Origin: Epichloe hybrida
Taxonomy: Eukaryota; Ascomycota; Sordariomycetes; Hypocreales; Clavicipitaceae
DNA length: 64,000 nucleotides
Reading direction: 5' to 3'
NCBI GenBank assembly: GCA_019022495.1
Contig: JAFEKR010000050.1
Span: 240,160 to 304,159 of the forward strand
Under the pieces are notes generated by a model. The model did not search any database. It worked only from the letters and a program-made list of their open reading frames with translations, and was not told the origin of the DNA. The position numbers and the translations under genes were made by a program. Shown one piece after another: positions 1 to 12,459 of the stretch (the stretch's first letter is position 1; each line of letters opens with the position of its first letter).

Positions 1-3000
1 TAAGGGATATTATAAAAGAAAGGAAAAGTGTAAAAGGGGGGAAAAATTAGTCTCTTTTATATTAACCCTAGACCCCTTAAGTAATCTAATGCACTATATA
101 TAAGTGATTTACAAATTATAATAATAACTATTAGCACTGCTAAACACACACATGCCTAATAGCTACGAGCTTATAGTAACTATAATATAAGCCCTCTAGT
201 TAGACTATTTAGAACCCTAGCATTAGGTACCTTGTTTATTTAACTAATTACGAAAATTAACACGGGTTATTTATATTATTTTTTTCTAGCTATGTGATAA
301 GTAATAACATTTGTTTTGCTATAGTGAAGCTACGTATAGGCTGCTATTAGAACATTACTAACTATAATAAGGGGTTATTTTTAATTAGTAGCATTATTAT
401 TATTATTTCTTTTTGTTTACCTACGCGTCTAGATATAAGGTGCCCTATCTTATTTTTCCTTGCAAAGCTCTAATATAGTAACCACGCCCTAAGCAAGTAG
501 CTTATTTTATAATTAAGGTTAATTATATATAAGGGAGGTATTATATTAGGAGCGTAGAGGTTAAAGATAGGATATTTATTAAAGCAGGTCTTTAGAGAAC
601 CTTTAGGCTATGCGAATAATAAAGAGGCTAGCTAGCTATAAGATAGCTATGTGCTTATAGAGCGGGGTACTTATTAAAGACCACGCACATTATTAGTGCT
701 AGGTTAGAGATTAAAACCTTCACGCACTTACCCCTAGCTAGTATCTATCTAGCAGTGACTACGATAGTCTTAGCTATCACTTCGTTCTTAACCTTTCAAT
801 GCAAGCCGTGATAGCCACGGCATTACGCGGTCGGTTTAGGCGGTGATCACCCTAGACTATTAGCCTAAGAACTAGACTATTTTAATTCTAGGTTTGCCCT
901 AGCTTTACAACGTGAGTGCAAGGTTTAACATTAGGAACTCTAAACTTATAATTAGAGTTAAGGAGCGTAGAGATAAAGTTATTTCTATTAAAGGACCTTT
1001 AGTAGCTTTGTCTAATTAATAGAAAGTAATACTCTGTCTAGCTAAGCCTATAATCCTAGAGAAGTACACGGGTTAGGATAATGTAGACTTATCCCTAGAT
1101 AATGCCTTATTAGGATCTAAGGGTAAGGAGGAGGATAATTTAGATAATTCAGAAAACTAAGTTACCTGTCATAACCTAGTTAAGTTAAAAAACTAAATCT
1201 AATAGCCTAGAATAGATATAGGAGTAAGTAACTTAGTGAGCTCCCTTTTGTTTATTTCTAGGTTAAGCCCTTAGTGTGGTTTTCTAGCTATACGCCTTAG
1301 ATCACCTATTCTATTTTAGTGCAAACGAATTTTCAGCTTATAAATTAACTTAGTCTCTGTGTATTCCTATTAGAAGTGAATTTGCTTAGAGGGAGAGAAC
1401 ATACTATAGAATTAAGGGTTAATAATAATAATAGGAAAATGTTTTAATAGACAAAGGATAATTAGCTAGGGCTAGTTACTCTAGATCCTCTATTATTCCT
1501 ATTTCTAACTAAGTAAAGAGTGTAGAGGAGGGAAACTAACTAGAAAACCCTAATTAAAACAGTATTATTATAGTTTAAGGGTTATAGAGTAACCTTAGGC
1601 CCCCTTATCCTAAAGTCTATAGTAGAGAAAGTTATGCGGATGTTTTATATATATAGAGACCTAAATGCCTTATTAATTACTAATATCCCTGCCATAGACC
1701 TTTACGTGCATATACCTTAGCTAAAAGAAAATATAAAGCCTTAGGCATAATCCCTAAAGCAAAGATAGTTAGAGCCTTAGAAGTATTAGTTAAATTAGTT
1801 AGTAACTAAAGGAATTGAGTTAGGGATATACAAGTACACCATGGCCGCTAATAGAAAGATGTCTAACTAGTGTGCAAAACCTATACTAGTACTAAAGGAT
1901 AAGTCTAACCTATAGGCTAAGCAATAACTTACTGTTAATTATTCTTACGTTAAGAAGGACATGCTAGGCAGCTAGTTGCCTCTGCTAGCTGAAATTCACA
2001 ATTAACTATCTAACCCTTGGATTAATTCCTACTATATGTTTAACCTTAAGCATGTATACTAGTTAATACCTATGGCATTAGAGTTAAGGCATATGTTTGC
2101 CTTTAATATCCCTAGGTTTAGTTAGTTATAACTATCTTATATGCCCTAAGGTTCTTAATTAGCTAGGTTTACAATAACTAAAGTAATAAGGATTACACTT
2201 AGTCTAATCCTATTACCTTACCCTAAACCCTCTCTTACTACCCCTTAACTCTTAGGTAATCTAAGTGTATTAGCTATATATATAGATAATATCTTCTATA
2301 AGCATACTTTATTTAAGGAGTAGTAGTCTTTTATTAAGGACTATTTACTACCTAGGCTACTATAGACCCTGCTAAAACTAAGCTTTAAAAAGGTTTCTCT
2401 AGGAATGAATTTAATTATTATAGTTAGTTAGGTTTATAAGGTAAGGGGGAAGATATATATTAAACCTAACTAAGCCACAAAGCTAAGGGATTAGCCTATA
2501 CCCACAAGTTAATCTAGCGTGCGTTTATTCTTAGGAGCTATTAGACCTTACTAATAATAGATTAAGAACTATGCTAAGATTACTTAACCTCTTAATTAAC
2601 TCACTAGGGATATAAGCTAGTAATAGGGAGATTTAGAGGCTTTATTATTCTCTATATTAAGGGAGAAAGCCACTACTATCCTAAGCATATATAGGTATAT
2701 ATTTAACCTGCTAACTTAACTATACTCTAACGCTAGCGGATTTAGTAGAGGGTATGTGATATTATAAGTCTAAGACAAAGTCCCCTATTTTATTTTATAT
2801 AATTTATTCCTTTTTACTAAGACATAATAGAACTATAGCACTTATAAGCAAGAGCTTTATGCTATTATTAAGTTTTGTTAGAAGTATAAGCACTTTTTTA
2901 AGTTAAGAATAAGATTAACTATCTTTATAAACTATAAACCACTTATAATATTTATAACTACTACTAGTTATAAGGGTATTTATACTAGATAGGTTACTAA

Positions 3001-4700
3001 GCTAAGGCTATTAAATATTAAGATTTGTTTTATCTAAGGAAAATAGAATACTACTACTAATAGGTTATCTTATACTATATTTCTATTAGATAATTATATA
3101 AATAATTTAACTAAGTTTAGGTTAAGGGATATAGTCTAAAACTAGTGGATCTAGAAAGATAAAGTTAGAGGATATAAGGAGATATTAAAGACTCTAAAAG
3201 CTACTAAGATTTAGAAGGAGTTTAATCTTAAGGGGTTAAGCTAAAACATAAGATAGCTAGAGGTATTACCTAGGGTTAAATTACTATAAAGGAAGTACCT
3301 AGAGAAGCTATAGTATAAAGAAATTATAAGGTTCCTTACTACTAGGAAGTGTTATAAGGGAGATTATAACTATTATACTATTAGAAAAATAGTTATAAAA
3401 GTGTAATAGTATAAACTTAAGGATAAGGTTCTCTAGTTTAAAGGAAGGCATAATAGATAATATTACCTAGTAAGAGAAGAAGTAATAAGTGCCCTATAGG
3501 AGGCTTATAATAAGTCTAGGTATTTTAAAGCAAACTTAACCTAGTAATAGTTAACTTAATTAGTGTTTTAGCCTAGGATAGGTAGCGATATTATTAACTA
3601 CATTCTAGGGTGTATGCTATGTGCTTAATATGCTACTTAAAAGAAAAAGGCACTAAATTAACTAGTAGTAGTAAATAAACTATTTTAAGTAATAGGGATA
3701 AACTATATTAGACTATTTCTAGAATTAGAGTGAAAGATCTAGCATATACTTATTATAGTTAATTATTTCTCTTGGTTTATATAGCTATTCCCTTATAGGT
3801 TAACTAGTGCTATAGAGGTAGTAAACTATTTATAAGCTTAGATAAACAGGTTATTACTTGCTCTAGAGGGTTTTTACACTAATCCTAGGCTAGTATTTAG
3901 GTTAGTAAAGTTATTAGTGTTTTTAAAGAGAAAGGGAGTAAACTTAATAAATACTCTAAGATAGTCTTATAAGAGTGTTAGACTAGTAAAGGTATTAAAT
4001 CAAATCTTATAGGGCGTGTTAAACAAGATAATATCTAACACAAAGAACTAGGATCTCTAACTTCCTAATGTGGTAAAAATGTTAAATTACTAATACATTA
4101 AATCCATAGAGTATACTCCTATAGAGGTACTATATAGATTAATATAAAACTTAGGGATAGGGCTAGGAGCCTTATTAACCTAAAGTTTAGCTAGTTAAAG
4201 TAATGATTTTTATAAGAATTTAGTGTAACTACTAGAGAAGTCCCTAGAAGGAGATATAGTAATATATTTCATAGGGAATATTAAGTCTTATTATATAGTA
4301 ATAAAGGCTAATAGGAGGTTAAGGGCTATTACTTACAAAGAACGCTATAAATAACGAAGAGTTAAACTATTTAAACTAGGTAAGATAGTAATAGTAGTTA
4401 CTAAGGGGAAGCCCCTAAAGCTATAATTATAGTGGTAAGGACTATTTTAAATTAAAACTTAGACTAGGTATGCTTCCTATTAACTTATTAACCTAGATAA
4501 ATTAAGAGTAAGGGGAGGGCATAGCTTAGACTTCTATAAGGATACTTTAAAGGCCTATATCCCTTAAACTAGTTATTTAAAGACTTTATAGGATTAACTA
4601 TTATTAGGGAGAATAAAATTATAGAGATAAAATTAAGGGAGAACCTTAAGATATAGAGGAATATATAATTTATGTAGTGAGAGTTAGAGATTTAATAAAA
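1..4700 (+). mobile_element. RIP-degenerate Ty3/gypsy retrotransposon (pol remnant)
   Basis: This is AT-rich DNA full of TpA with many in-frame TAG/TAA. A single forward frame (codon starts at 2 mod 3) keeps a gypsy-type pol order from about 1860 to 4570. RT lies near 1860-2400, with an IPMA..RH..AFNIP-like stretch near 2066-2110 and a YIDN box (from YIDD) near 2275. A strand-transfer/thumb region with KxRDxPxPTS follows near 2480. RNase H lies at about 2830-3080 (ELYAI..., INYKPL in place of the usual TDHKNL). The integrase zinc region has CxxC near 3610, the integrase core starts near 3700, and a GPY/F-like tail ends near 4560. The gag/protease part upstream and the LTRs could not be defined. 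Domain identities rest on motif order remembered for the family; the element is not functional. Confidence 0.85.
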
Positions 4701-4980
4701 AAAAAAGAAAAAAAAAAGAGAGAGGAAAAAGGAATAAAAAGAGAGAGAGAGAAAGGAAAAGGTAAAAAGGCATAGGTTAGTGGTTAACTAAGAGGTAGGA
4801 AAAGGTAAGCTAAAAGTAAGCTTAAAGTAAAAATCAGAGGAGACTACACACTTTCCCCCTTTTTCTCTTATATTCTAGCGCTTCCTTTTACCCTTCTCCT
4901 TAGTTACTAAGGAGAACCTAGTAATCCCTATTACTATTCTAAGTTTAACCCTAATAAAAATTTTATTAGTTTCTATTTAA

Positions 4981-7900
4981 GGGTTAAAGACATCCTCCCT
5001 CCTACTTAGCTATAATCACGCTATACTTACGTATTCTTATCTAAAACCATTTACTATTAAATTTCCCCTTAGCATAGCTTCTATAACTATAAGCCTAGGA
5101 AAAGCTCCTAGACTTACTAAATAAATAGTTACTTCACTAGTAGCTAGAGAAATGTACTAAGTAAGCATTAAGTAAAAGGACTTAGACCTATTTAAAGACT
5201 TATATTATATATAGAACCCTAAGGAGCTAGCTTTTACTTACACTATTTAGAAAGAAGGAATATAGGGATAGAGAAGTAATAAGGTAAAGGGGGTAACCCT
5301 TAAGCTAGATAGATAACTTCTAGTTATTAAGAATAAGGGTAAAGTGCTAGCGAAAATAGTAAATAAGTTATAGGGAGAAAACCTATTTAAGAATAAAAAC
5401 TTTTAACCTAGAAAATAGTATGTGTTTAGCCTAGTAAATAGGTGCCTAAGGCTATATAATCTTAAGAAAATAGTAATAATTATGGCAGTAACTATATATG
5501 ATTTATTACTTATAGGAGTTAAAGGTAAAGGGGCAAATACTATAATTAAGAGCCCTAGATAAATCTTTATAAGATACCTCTTAGATATAATACACCTTAT
5601 GGCTATATAAGCACTAGGTATAAACTAGAGAGAGAACTTCCTTTAGGATAATAACTATATAATAGGAATGTTCTTTAACCTAGTAATAGGGAATTATATA
5701 AAGCCTTCTCTAGTAATCCTTTACTAAGAACTACTAGTAAAAGGGAATCTAAAAGTAATAAAAGGTTTACTCTTACTAGTAGCTAATTAAACTTTAAAGA
5801 ATTAAATAACTAGAGAGTTAAGGAAATTAAAGTTTAGGTAAAAGTTACTTACTAAATAAGGAAACCTAACCTTTAATAACCTATTAACTTAGTGCGCTAA
5901 GATATATAATTAATTAAAGAGAGGCAATATTATTAAGCTATTATATACCTAAAAGATTCTAATAGTTAAGATAGTAAACTATCCTAGATTAATAGGAGGG
6001 GTTAGTAAGATATACTAGCCTATCCCTTATACTAAAGCTACTCCTAGAGTTTACTTCTATATATTCTCTCTTATATTTACCCTTAAGTTTCTTATATCTA
6101 TTCTTAAGATAGTAAGAAGGTTTATTAAGGCATACCTAATAGATATTTTTTATATTACTAGCTTTCTTATAGTATTAGTAATATAAGGGGATTTGGTTAA
6201 CTTAGTAATATATAAGACTAAAAACTATATCTATGTTTCTAGGAAAAAAGGCAGGCCTATTATTCTAGATATTAGGCTTATTAGGGCTAAAAAATTCTAC
6301 CTCTATTTCTAGCATTAGCTATAGCTAAGCTATAAACTAAAACTATTAAAGTTCCCTTATTTATTCTAAGTTATACTATTACTCTTAGTAAGAGCTATTA
6401 AGCTATTTAGTAATAATATAAGCATAAGAAATTAAGGGCGCTTAATTAATAATATAGTATAATAGGAGTTAAGATAGGTAACCTTAAGAGTTAAGGGACT
6501 ATTACACCGCTTTTAGCTACTAGTAATACTAATTTATCTATAAGATTATCTCTTTAGTATCCCCTATAATCTAGTGAAGAGTAAAGGCATAATAGATAAC
6601 ACACTAACTATACTTATCTAGGGTCTTTAAGCACTTAGGTTATTTTGCTTAATAAAATTGCCTATACCTAGAGACCTAATTAACATATAAACTATAATAG
6701 TACTTAAAGACTTCTTACTATAGTATTATTTAACTAGGGCTATAGTAGGATATATAAGGACCTTATGTCTATATAAAGGGAATAAGGGAAAGGTCCTAAT
6801 AGGACTAAAAGATAGAAATAAGCCTTTTTACCAATAGATAGTAAAGTAGCTATTAAGGATAGGAGTGCCTAATAAAGTTATAGAGAGTAGTAATATCCTA
6901 ATTATTATAAATAAAGAGAAGTATATTAAAAGTAATAATAATTTATCTAAGCTACCTTCTAATTCTAGAGATAATAATACTAAGGATAATGTATTTAAAG
7001 AAGAAATTATTAAGGGTAGGAAAACTAGAGGTAAAGCTAGTAAAAAGAAAGACCCTAGGGGTAATAATTATAAGGGTATAGGAGGTAGTAAAAGGGGGAA
7101 AACTAGAGGTAATAGTAACGCTAGAGAAGGGGATAAGGATAGTAATAGAGGGAAAAGGAGTAATAGTAGCCCTAAGGGCACTATTAATAATAAGGGTAAG
7201 AAAGAAAGGCCTAATAATAATAAAGATAAGACTACTAGGGGGACTAGAGAAGGTAACTCTCCTATAACTAATAATAATAACACTAGAGCTTTACCTAGGA
7301 GGCTAGCTAGGAATAGTATTAATAAGGAAAGAAAGCAAAAGAGGGATCTTACTAATATTAGGGGTCTATAACTACTACCTTTACTACTATTACTACCTTT
7401 ACTATAGCTATAAGGGAGAGTAAACCCCTTTATAAGTAAGTAGTTAACCCTTACCTCTACCTCTATATAAGTAATATAACTAGTTACTAATAAGGAGCTA
7501 TAGTAAATTTAAGACATATTTTTACTTAAGGATATTTATAACCCTAGACTAAAACCTATTATATTAAACTTATTTACTATTCTATTAAACTATACTTTCT
7601 AAGTAAGTGGCAAGGGTATAACACTAGTTCTAACTTACCTTAGCGAAATAATAGGAGTTATAGCTAAATGCTAACTAATTATAAACTTATAGGATTTAAT
7701 AAAACTTACTAATAATTATAGAATTTATATCTCCTTAACTATATTTATCTTTAATAAGTATTATAACCTTTAGTTAAGGGGTGCCCCTTACTTATCTAAA
7801 GTCTAATATATAATAGCTAAGGAGTATAATAAAACAGTAAATAAATTTAAATTAAGGGCTAAGTAAGAGGCTTAACCCCTACTACTAAAATTACCTATAC

Positions 7901-8680
7901 TACCACTAATTAAAGTGTCTAAAGATTAGTTAAGTATTTTATTAGATCTTTATCCTTATAGTTAGGCTATAGTTATACTAACTTAGTAGCCTTTAAAAAT
8001 AAAAGCTTTAAGGTCTTAGCTTTATAAGAACTAATAGAAGTGTAGTAAGGGTAAAATTAAAGCACTTAAGGTATTAGTTATAATGTCTAAGGCCTATTGC
8101 CTAGTTTATACTGCTCTTATAGAACTTAATAAATTAATTAATTACTGCTAGAAAAACATTAAAGCTATTAGAATTAAGGGGTTATAGCTATAAGATTTAA
8201 AAGAAGCTAGTGAATTTCTAATATTAGTATTAAATAAAAAGAAAGGAGTCCTTATTTTCTAAGAGAGTTTTAGGTCTTTACCCCCTATGTAAAACAATAA
8301 ACATATTAAAGGAATTATTAGCTAGCTAGGTCTATAGGCTAATACCCTAGGAGGTGATTAGTCTATAGACTCTTTATTCTCTAAAGTAGTGGCTAAATGT
8401 ATATATAGGATTAAGGGAGGGCTTTGCCCTCTAAGAGTACTAGGAAGGCTAGATATCTTAATTAGAATTAGAGATTACTTAATATAGCTAGGTAACCTAA
8501 TAAAGCGTAACTATTTATCTAAAAAGGCTTTTGCTATTTACAAGGAGTTATTTGCTATTTTTAGGGGAGGAGCTAATAGGCTACTAGCCCTATTAGATAT
8601 AGAGATATTAGAAGTTATTATAATTATTAACTAGCTATATTAGACTAAGAGTAAAAGGGGAGGTATAAGCTAATAAGTTA
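4981..8680 (+). pseudogene. Unrecognised ~1,230-codon reading frame destroyed by RIP
   Basis: Frame 1 (codon starts at 1 mod 3) can be read from about 4981 to 8680 with interruptions only by TAG and TAA, the stops RIP makes from CAG, CAA and TGG. In the lines compared, the other two forward frames carry several times more stops, and no frameshift is needed. The predicted ancestral product has an N-terminal part of about 620 residues, a basic low-complexity middle rich in K, R, N, G and S (6865-7371, by chance free of stops), and a C-terminal part of about 430 residues that ends near 8676 in two consecutive stops. RIP biases the translation towards I, L, V and Y. I recognise no domain. It could be the second ORF of a mobile element or a duplicated host gene. 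Confidence 0.5.
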
Positions 8681-9628
8681 AGGGGGGTGGTAGTTATAGT
8701 GATATTTAATGTTTTTTTTTTAGGCTAATGGTTAGGGGCGACCACTAAGTGGTAGTGGACGTGACGGGTGGGGGCAGGTGCGAGGCACCTAGCCCACCTA
8801 GCACAAAAACCCCACTTAGCAGATTTTTTGTTAGGGCTTCTTTTCTGCCGGATCATCACCTCAAGGAAATTAATTTGGTTCAATTAATTCATCACCGCTT
8901 CGTTCTCGTTCGTGTAGTTCTTCCCTCCAGAAACCTCCCCAGGAACCCCTCCAGGGTAGGTAGGATCGAAGCTGATCTGCTGAGCAAGAGTGGCAAGGGT
9001 ATACAGGGGCACCAACTTTACTTAGCCCAGCACATCTCTTATCTACGGATCCGTACGAACTACTTATTGCTGATGAGCAATCACGAGCCAGGATGATGAC
9101 GTGCTGCCATGCCCACAGTGCCCACAGCGTCTTGTGGCGCTGCCGCTGTTGGCCTCGGGCACCTCGCAAACCCGCTTCGAGGCACCGCGAGGCCAATCAT
9201 GGGAGCAAGACGGACCTACGCCTATGGCGCAATCGCATCGTAGCTCACCCATTGGCTCACCCGCTGGCTCACCCACTGGCTCTTTCCGCAACAAGTCATA
9301 CTATCTGTCTGTCTGTCGGTGGAATCGGGGGAGCTTGCACCACCACGGCTTGCTATTTTTCTTATTGTGTTACTCCGTCGTATGGATACAAGTCGTCTTC
9401 AAGGGTACCGAGTACGTAATGTTGATTTGGCCGTTGCATCGGATCTGCAGATCTTGGTCGCAATCCGGAAAAAAGAAAAAAAAGAAAAAGAAAAAGAAAG
9501 GCGACTTCCTGCATCCTCTCCTTCGTTGAATATTATCCTCTTGCAAACGCTCCAGGGAGTTAGATCCGCCTCACCTTGTGGAAGTCGGCCGGTGTCAGGC
9601 TCAGCAACATCTTCAGTGCTTCTTCACC
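8681..9628. other. Edge of RIP block and intergenic spacer
   Basis: Base composition changes abruptly near 8700-8760 from TpA-rich to normal DNA with intact CpA. Short inverted motifs (CCACT..AGTGG) sit at the edge. A roughly 12-bp imperfect direct repeat (GGCTCACCC) lies at 9241-9285 and a purine tract at 9470-9500. I see no convincing gene; the short ORFs on both strands have no recognisable content. Confidence 0.5.
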
Positions 9629-11397
9629 ATGGGCTACGGCGCCACGGACTCGGACGATCGATCGCATCCGCACGATGAATACAACAGCAGCGTTGACCTC
9701 AGCGATGACGATCTTGGCATCATTCCCAAGGGAGCTTTGGACCCTGTCTACGAGGCCAAGGCTCATCTGTTGAATCGTGCCGTAAGTCATTTTGTCAAAA
9801 CACCTACCCCGCCGCTCTTTATGCACGCCTGGTTTGCTCAACCTCCTACCAGCTTTTCATCTTGTAAACCGCATTTCCAGGAGGAAGCTTGTGCTAACAT
9901 GCCCATTCTTCCGGAAAATAAATAGATTCGGGACATTGGAATGGGTTGGTACCAGTGGCAGCTCTTCATTGTTGTTGGTTTTGGCTGGGCTAGCGATAAT
10001 TTGTGGCCCATCGTCACATCACTCATCTTGAAGCCCCTCACAAGTGAATTCGGCGTGTCGCGACCACCACTGTTCACACTCGCCCAAAACATTGGTCTCC
10101 TGGCTGGAGCTGTCTTTTGGGGTTTTGGGTGCGATGTTTTCGGCCGCAAGTTGGGCTTCAACTTGACTCTGGGACTGACCGCCGTCTGGGGAATGATAGC
10201 GGCCAGTTCTCCCAACTTTGCTGCTGCCAGCATCTTTGCTGCCCTTTGGTCTTTTGGTGTTGGCGGAAACCTCCCGGTTGATTCTGCCATCTTCCTGGAA
10301 TTCTTGCCCCTGTCGCATCAATACCTTCTTACCATCCTTTCCGTGGATTGGGCCGTTGCGCAAGTCATCGCCAACCTCGTCGCCTGGCCACTTCTTGGAA
10401 GCATGACTTGCGGTATCAAGGAAATACCTTGTCCTCGCAGCCACAACATGGGCTGGCGATATTTCGTCATCACCATGGGTGGCCTGACTTTGCTCATGTT
10501 TTTGGCCCGATTCGTGCTCTTCACCATTTACGAATCACCAAAGTACTTGATTGGAAAGGGCCGTGACGAGGACGCCATCCGAGTCATCCACGAGGTCGCC
10601 AGACGCAACGGCAAAACTGTTGCCTTGTCACTAGAGGATCTCAAGGCGTGCGAGCCAGAAGGTTATGTTGCCCAGACGGATGCATCAGCTGCCGTGAAAC
10701 GACATCTCGACAAGCTCAATCCGAACAAGGTCAAAGCTTTGTTCTCGACCCGACCAATGGCTTTGAGCACCGGTACCATGATGGCCATATGGGCTTTGAT
10801 TGGTCTCGGATACCCGCTTTACAATGCCTTTCTGCCATATATTCAGGACAGCAGAGGTGCCGATTTTGAGGACGGCAGCACATACATCACGTACCGAAAC
10901 AGTCTGATCATTTCTGTGCTCGGTGTCCCAGGAGCTTTCCTTGGAGGATTATTAGTCGAATTGCCCAAGATCGGACGGAAAGGCACACTCTCCATTTTCA
11001 CCATCCTCACCGGAGTCTTTTTGTACTGCTCCACCACGGCCTTGAACAGCACCGCTCTTCTTGGATGGAATTGCGCCTTCAATTTCTGCAGCAATGTCAT
11101 GTATGCCGTCTTGTATGGGTACACTCCAGAGATCTTCCCCACGCCCCAGCGTGGAACCGGTAATGCCCTGACGGCAACGAGCAATCGAGTCTTTGGTATC
11201 ATGGCTGTAAGTTGCTGGTCTGATTGATGACTGCCAAAGAGTCTAGACTAACTAAGACTTTGTCGCAGCCCATTGTCGCCATGTTTGCCAATTTGCAGAC
11301 CTCGGCACCCGTATATACTAGCGGCGCCTTGTTCATTGCCGCGGGACTGTTGGCCCTGATACTGCCATTCGAGTCGAGAGGAAAAGCCGCGTTGTGA
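9629..11397 (+). CDS. MFS transporter, SVOP/sugar-transporter-like
   Basis: The predicted exons are 9629-9781, 9926-11206 and 11269-11397, giving 520 aa. Both introns have GTAAGT donors, and intron 1 has a GCTAAC branch-like motif. After an acidic hydrophilic N-terminus (DLSDDDLG) come about twelve hydrophobic segments. The MFS loop motif GRKLGF sits after helix 2, and PESPK-type residues (YESPKYL) precede the central loop. It should be a plasma-membrane proton-coupled or facilitative carrier; the substrate cannot be read from the sequence. The start at 9629 is the first ATG that splices cleanly into the IRDIGMGWYQW segment typical of the SVOP-like group. It is the first intact gene after the RIP block, is transcribed away from it and shows no RIP damage. 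Confidence 0.85.
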
Positions 11398-12459
11398 GGA
11401 ACGAGACGTGCATGAGGATCGCAAAATAATCAGTTGGCAGGCGTCGATTTCTGGCTTGCTTTTACGTAGTCGTTTTCCCCGTCGTTACGTTGGCGCCGAT
11501 GATATGATTTCGGTGCTCAAGACTGGCCACTGGCCATTCCGTATCACAGTATCTGGTATTCGGGCGAGAAGGGATCAATTTTTTTTCAAAAAGGGGAAAC
11601 ACACGAGAAAGAAGTGATGAATCAGACTGCATTGGATGCTTATTGGCGCCGCTCACTCGCAAGCGCAATGGGCCAACCGCCACGTACACTCTTCACTGCT
11701 GTTTCAGACATGGCCTGATTTACCTTTGATGACTGAATGTGAAGATGAGAATGTGCTGACAGGTATTCACGATAGGGCTAACGTATCATTTGCTTAGTTG
11801 AGCGAGCTCAATGGCTCCTCACAACGCTCCCGCAGGACAAATGCGAGACGCATCGGCGGCGTGACTTCTGCGACCTTGTCACCTTGAAATATAGACCCAC
11901 CGTAGTCATGTTCAGCAAGCGCCCGAAAGTTTGCATACATGGGGTATATACATAGATTAAGATCTGGTAGCTAAGAGATATTCAGACTGAATGGAGTTTA
12001 CCAAGCACAGAAAATGAGCCTTGAGATTACTAAACGAGCTTAGCGTCGGTTCATTGACGAGAATAAAAAAGATGAAGAAGAAGGGCTATGTACTTGTACT
12101 CGTGCCACGCCTCATCTTTTCTTAGTTCATACTCGCACTCGCATTTACTAAAGGCAGATTACTAAAGGCAGAAAATTGGTAAATGGTGCGAGGATCACGA
12201 GAACCAAAAAAGGTGGGGCGTGGCACGAGCACTAGTATATCTCCCCTTGTTGGTGGGGTCAGGTTGGCGGGGCAAGTTCACCCCGCGCTGGCAGTTGGCG
12301 GTCAGCATTGGACACCTGCCATTGGGCTGCTGCGCCACGGGTTCCGCGGCATCGAACATTTGCTTGTTGAGTTATCTCTTTACCACTTGGTCTCTCTCCC
12401 ATGCCATAGGCCATCACATATAGGACGGAATAATAACAGACAAAAGAGCCCCGGGCAAA
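11398..12459. other. Intergenic region without a recognised gene
   Basis: It holds the 3' flank of the MFS gene and the promoter of the phosphoesterase gene. ORFs up to about 126 codons are present on both strands but have no domain content or credible splice context. No repeat of note was seen. Confidence 0.4.

Noticed and set aside
6865..7371. 168-codon open frame of a basic Lys/Arg/Asn-rich protein
   Set aside because: It is a chance stop-free part of the longer RIP-damaged frame at 4981-8680, not an independent gene.
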